Shown here: positions 60,714-64,000 of the stretch, piece by piece
Numbering within the stretch: the stretch's first letter is position 1
Layout: each line of letters opens with the position of its first letter
DNA from: Flavobacterium sp. PMTSA4
GTDB taxonomy: Bacteria; Bacteroidota; Bacteroidia; Flavobacteriales; Flavobacteriaceae
Length of the DNA: 64,000 bases
Direction: 5' to 3'
Assembly: GCF_032098525.1 (NCBI RefSeq)
Contig: NZ_CP134890.1
Coordinates: forward strand, 2,046,001 to 2,110,000
Notes under the pieces: generated by a model
Databases searched by the model: none
Seen by the model: the letters and a program-made list of their open reading frames with translations, nothing else
Told to the model about the DNA's origin: nothing
Position numbers and translations under genes: made by a program

Positions 60714-61631
60714 ATGGCAAAATCTGCACTTTTAAAGTCATCTCTTGCAAAAAAATATTGGATGGCTCTTACGGGTTTATTTTTATGCTTGTTTTTAACA
60801 GGTCATTTAGCTGGAAATCTACAATTATTAGTTCCAAATAACGCAGTAAATTTCAATAAATATGCGTTATTCATGACCACAAATCCAGCGGTAAAATTAC
60901 TCTCTTATTTAACCTATATTTCTATTTTATTCCACGCCATTGATGGTTTTCTTTTAACGTATCAAAATGTTAAAGCAAGACCAATTGGTTACGCAAAAAA
61001 CAATCCTTCAAAGAATAGTAGTTTTTCATCTAGAAATATGGCAGTTCTTGGAACTATCATTTTGATTTTCATCGTTACTCACATGGTGAATTTTTGGGCA
61101 AAAATGCATTTTGACAGAAACATGCCATTAGTAACTAAAGTTCAAGACAATGGAACGGGTATGAAACAAGTGCAAATAGTTGGGACAAAAGATTCTCCGA
61201 TGCCTTTCTTAAATGCCAATAATGAATATGTTATTTCAGAAAAATTCATAAAAGACGTTAAAGAGCAAACTCAAGGAAAATACGATTTAAAATTAGAACA
61301 CGGAACTACATTAATAAACAAAGTTGATGGTGAAGTAGTTTTTGAAGGTTACAAAGATTTATATAAAATTACTGTTGCTTTCTTCAAAAGCGAAGGAAAA
61401 TTTATGGGTACTATTCCTAAACAAGGTTTATTGTTCACAATACTTTATGTGTTGGCAATGGCTACATTAGCCTTCCATTTATGGCATGGTTTTCAAAGTG
61501 CATTTCAATCATTAGGATTAAATCATCCAAAATATACACCAGCTATCAAAGGTTTTGGAAAATTCTTTGCAATTGTAGTTCCAACACTTTTTGCAGTTAT
61601 TCCAGTTTACATTCATTTTTTCTTAAAATAA
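60714..61631 (+). CDS. sdhC: Succinate dehydrogenase/fumarate reductase cytochrome b subunit
   Basis: This 305-residue membrane subunit anchors the complex and passes electrons to menaquinone via b haems. Five helices are visible: about 10-32, 60-82, 108-132, 238-262 and 282-303. Haem His candidates are in TGHLAGNL, LFHAIDGF, THMVNFW and FHLWHGFQS. The hydrophilic loop between helices 3 and 4 is about 100 residues (133-235), longer than I expect for the b558 family. It is followed 16 bp later by sdhA. Confidence 0.92.
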   Translation: MAKSALLKSSLAKKYWMALTGLFLCLFLTGHLAGNLQLLVPNNAVNFNKYALFMTTNPAVKLLSYLTYISILFHAIDGFLLTYQNVKARPIGYAKNNPSKNSSFSSRNMAVLGTIILIFIVTHMVNFWAKMHFDRNMPLVTKVQDNGTGMKQVQIVGTKDSPMPFLNANNEYVISEKFIKDVKEQTQGKYDLKLEHGTTLINKVDGEVVFEGYKDLYKITVAFFKSEGKFMGTIPKQGLLFTILYVLAMATLAFHLWHGFQSAFQSLGLNHPKYTPAIKGFGKFFAIVVPTLFAVIPVYIHFFLK

Positions 61632-61647
61632 ATCAACAACATATACT

Positions 61648-63657
61648 ATGAAGTTAGATTCTAAAATACCTCAAGGCGACATTTCTCAGAAATGGACTAA
61701 CCATAAAGATCATTTAAAACTTGTTGCTCCAAATAACCGTCCAAAATTAGATGTAATTGTTGTTGGAACAGGTTTAGCTGGTGCTTCGGCTGCAGCTTCA
61801 CTTGGTGAAATGGGCTACAATGTTAAAGCATTTTGTTTTCAAGATTCTCCGAGACGTGCGCACTCAATTGCCGCTCAAGGTGGAATTAACGCTGCGAAAA
61901 ATTACCAAAATGATGGTGATTCAACATACAGATTATTTTACGATACCATAAAAGGTGGTGATTATAGAGCAAGAGAAGCAAATGTTCACCGTTTAGCAGA
62001 AGTTTCTGCAAATATTATTGACCAATGTGTGGCACAAGGTGTTCCTTTTGCACGTGATTATGGTGGAATGTTAGACAACCGTTCTTTTGGTGGTGTTCAA
62101 GTACAACGTACTTTTTATGCTGCAGGTCAAACAGGACAACAGTTATTGCTTGGTGCATATTCTGCTCTATCAAGACAAATTGGTCTAGGTAGAGTAAAAA
62201 TGTACAATCGTCATGAAATGCTAGATTTAGTAAAAGTTGACGGAAAAGCACGTGGAATTATTGCAAGAAACCTTGTTACTGGAGAATTAGAAAGACATTC
62301 GGCTCATGCAGTAATTATTGCATCTGGTGGATATGGAAATGTTTATTTCCTTTCAACAAACGCAATGGGAAGTAATGTAACTGCAGGTTGGAAAATTCAT
62401 AAGCAAGGTGCATTATTTGCAAATCCATGTTATGTGCAAATTCACCCAACATGTATTCCTGTTCACGGAACCAATCAATCAAAATTAACTTTGATGTCTG
62501 AATCATTGCGTAATTCAGGACGAATTTGGGTTCCAAAGAAAAAAGAAGATGCTGAAGCTATTCGTGCAGGAAAATTAAAACCTACACAAATTGCTGAAGA
62601 AGATAGAGATTACTATTTAGAAAGAAGATATCCTGCTTTTGGAAATTTAGTTCCTCGTGATGTGGCTTCAAGAGCTGCAAAAGAAAGATGTGATGAAGGT
62701 TATGGAATCGAAGCAAACGATACTAACGAAGGTGTTTACCTTGATTTCTCAACAGAAATTAGAAATAAAGGTAAAGAAGTAGCTTATGCAAAAGGAAATC
62801 ACAATCCTTCAGAAGAAGAAATTATAAAGCTAGGAAAACAATGGATTGAAGAAAAATATGGAAACTTATTCGAAATGTATGAAAAGATTACAGACGAAAA
62901 TCCATATGAAACTCCAATGAAAATTTATCCAGCAGTTCACTATACAATGGGTGGAGTTTGGGTTGATTATAATTTACAATCTACTATTCCGGGTTGTTTC
63001 GTAGCTGGAGAAGCAAACTTCTCTGATCACGGAGCAAACAGACTTGGTGCTTCGGCATTAATGCAAGGTTTAGCAGATGGTTATTTCGTTTTACCATATA
63101 CTGTTTCTAATTATTTAGCTGACGAAATAAGAACGGGTAAAATTTCTACTCAATCGGCTGAATTTGATGAAGCAGAAAAAAGAGTTAAAGATTCTATAGA
63201 TAAATTCCTTGGAAACAATGGTTCGAAATCAGTTGACCATTTCCACAAACGTTTAGGATTAATCATGTGGAACAAAGTTGGAATGGCTCGTAATGAAAAA
63301 GGATTGAAAGAAGCAATCGAAGAAATTGCTGCTTTAAAAGAAGAATTTTATAAAGATGTTTACGTTCCTGGAAGTGCAGATGAATTAAATCCAGAGTTAG
63401 AAAAAGCGCTTAGAGTTGCCGATTTTATTGATTTAGGTCAATTAATGGCAATGGATGCTTTACAACGTAAAGAATCTTGTGGAGGACATTTCCGCGAAGA
63501 ATATCAAGACAGTGAAGGAGAAACGCTTCGTGATGACGTAAATATGTCATTTGTTGGAGCTTGGGAATACATGGGATTTGATATCACAAAGGAAAATCTT
63601 CATAAAGAAGAATTAAAATATGAGTTCATAAAAATTGCTGCTAGAAACTACAAATAA
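61648..63657 (+). CDS. sdhA: Succinate dehydrogenase/fumarate reductase flavoprotein subunit
   Basis: SdhA oxidises succinate (or reduces fumarate) on covalently bound FAD. The 669-residue protein has the dinucleotide fold VVGTGLAGASAAASLG (about 38-53), the FAD-linking H72 in AHSIAAQGGINAAKN, the substrate motif HPTCIPVHGTNQSKL and the GGVWVDYNLQSTIPG/GEANFSDHGANRLGASAL region. Size and motifs fit the Bacteroidota/epsilon-type FrdA-SdhA branch. It is the middle gene of sdhCAB; sdhB starts 6 bp later. Confidence 0.97.
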   Translation: MKLDSKIPQGDISQKWTNHKDHLKLVAPNNRPKLDVIVVGTGLAGASAAASLGEMGYNVKAFCFQDSPRRAHSIAAQGGINAAKNYQNDGDSTYRLFYDTIKGGDYRAREANVHRLAEVSANIIDQCVAQGVPFARDYGGMLDNRSFGGVQVQRTFYAAGQTGQQLLLGAYSALSRQIGLGRVKMYNRHEMLDLVKVDGKARGIIARNLVTGELERHSAHAVIIASGGYGNVYFLSTNAMGSNVTAGWKIHKQGALFANPCYVQIHPTCIPVHGTNQSKLTLMSESLRNSGRIWVPKKKEDAEAIRAGKLKPTQIAEEDRDYYLERRYPAFGNLVPRDVASRAAKERCDEGYGIEANDTNEGVYLDFSTEIRNKGKEVAYAKGNHNPSEEEIIKLGKQWIEEKYGNLFEMYEKITDENPYETPMKIYPAVHYTMGGVWVDYNLQSTIPGCFVAGEANFSDHGANRLGASALMQGLADGYFVLPYTVSNYLADEIRTGKISTQSAEFDEAEKRVKDSIDKFLGNNGSKSVDHFHKRLGLIMWNKVGMARNEKGLKEAIEEIAALKEEFYKDVYVPGSADELNPELEKALRVADFIDLGQLMAMDALQRKESCGGHFREEYQDSEGETLRDDVNMSFVGAWEYMGFDITKENLHKEELKYEFIKIAARNYK

Positions 63658-63663
63658 GAAATC

Positions 63664-64000
63664 ATGGCTACAAAGAAAAACATCAATATAAAACTAAAAA
63701 TTTGGCGTCAAAAAAACGCTAAAGACAAAGGTAAAATTGTAGATTATAAATTAGACAATGTATCTACAGACAGTTCGTTTCTTGAAATGCTTGACCAATT
63801 GAACGAGCAATTAATTAACGAAAGACAAGAACCAATTGCTTTTGACCACGATTGTCGTGAAGGAATTTGCGGAATGTGTTCATTATACATCAACGGTCGT
63901 GCTCATGGTCCAGATACAGGAACTACAACATGTCAATTACACATGCGTAAATTCAACGATGGCGACACTATCTATATCGAACCATTTAGAAGTAAAGCGT
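63664..64000 (+). CDS. sdhB: Succinate dehydrogenase/fumarate reductase iron-sulfur subunit (C-terminus outside window)
   Basis: The first 112 codons are visible, starting MATKKNINIKLKIWRQKN with ATG 6 bp after sdhA. The plant-type 2Fe-2S motif DCREGICGMCSLYING with the following TTTCQLHM cysteine is present, so the first cluster is complete. The 3Fe-4S/4Fe-4S cluster domain lies beyond the window. It completes the sdhCAB operon. Confidence 0.95.
   Translation, partial: MATKKNINIKLKIWRQKNAKDKGKIVDYKLDNVSTDSSFLEMLDQLNEQLINERQEPIAFDHDCREGICGMCSLYINGRAHGPDTGTTTCQLHMRKFNDGDTIYIEPFRSKA

Noticed and set aside
1..64000. tRNA or rRNA genes
   Set aside because: No T-loop, anticodon arm and CCA combination and no rRNA-like stretch was found by eye; TTCGAG matches at 24311 and 25108 belong to the palindromic repeats.

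Overview
The window is chromosomal DNA of a Bacteroidota bacterium, most likely a Flavobacterium-like member of the Flavobacteriaceae. The evidence is low GC, promoters with a TAnnTTTG -7 box instead of sigma70 boxes, an almost complete lack of Shine-Dalgarno sequences, type IX secretion features (a PorZ-like protein and a secreted adhesin-like protein), an IPExxxVDY-family protein between rnc and pyk, a long IleRS, and a FrdABC-like succinate dehydrogenase operon. No rRNA, tRNA, transposase or CRISPR array was recognised.

Layout. 0-7.9 kb: a truncated secreted adhesin-like gene, hflX, an outer-membrane protein, gdhA, porZ and recO. 8-15.5 kb: ileS with a DksA/TraR-like gene, an LVIVD-repeat lipoprotein, lspA, 5-formyl-THF cyclo-ligase and an aspartoacylase-like gene. 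15.5-21.1 kb: uvrC, a patatin/BamA-like outer-membrane protein and an amino acid permease. 21.3-32 kb: tyrosine catabolism (hmgA, hppD), then a roughly 3.4-kb accessory patch with repeats and orphan genes (23.9-27.3 kb), then a DUF3108 protein, tryptophan 2,3-dioxygenase, an M23 peptidase and pgi. 32-41.2 kb: small envelope genes, rlpA, CYTH, dinB, a Bax inhibitor-1 protein, then a minus-strand block (pyk, IPExxxVDY, rnc, fabF, acpP) divergent from purN-rnhA. 41.4-45.4 kb: a PfkB kinase, a long amidophosphoribosyltransferase, two tandem small-RNA-like units and sod. 45.4-55.1 kb: a GNAT acetyltransferase, an AddA-like helicase-nuclease, kbl, an OmpA-type major outer-membrane protein, an AddB-like nuclease and a small lipoprotein. 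55.1-64 kb: an alpha/beta hydrolase, a 21-bp repeat array next to a small HTH gene, pepP, a Crp-like regulator, ChaN and another lipoprotein, and sdhCAB (sdhB runs off the end).

Most of the window is housekeeping. The parts that known families do not explain are non-coding or accessory: (i) two tandem copies of a small transcript-like unit at 44.4-44.7 kb, each with a -7 box, a shared hairpin and its own terminator; (ii) nine 21-bp repeats with a palindromic core directly upstream of an HTH/coiled-coil gene at 56.1-56.7 kb; (iii) the 23.9-27.3 kb patch, with two 138-bp cruciform-forming repeats around a lipoprotein gene, five 42-bp tandem repeats ahead of an unrecognised 310-residue protein, and a further small-RNA-like unit; (iv) a terminator-like hairpin inside the rnc coding sequence. 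None of these was tested by computation; they were read by eye.
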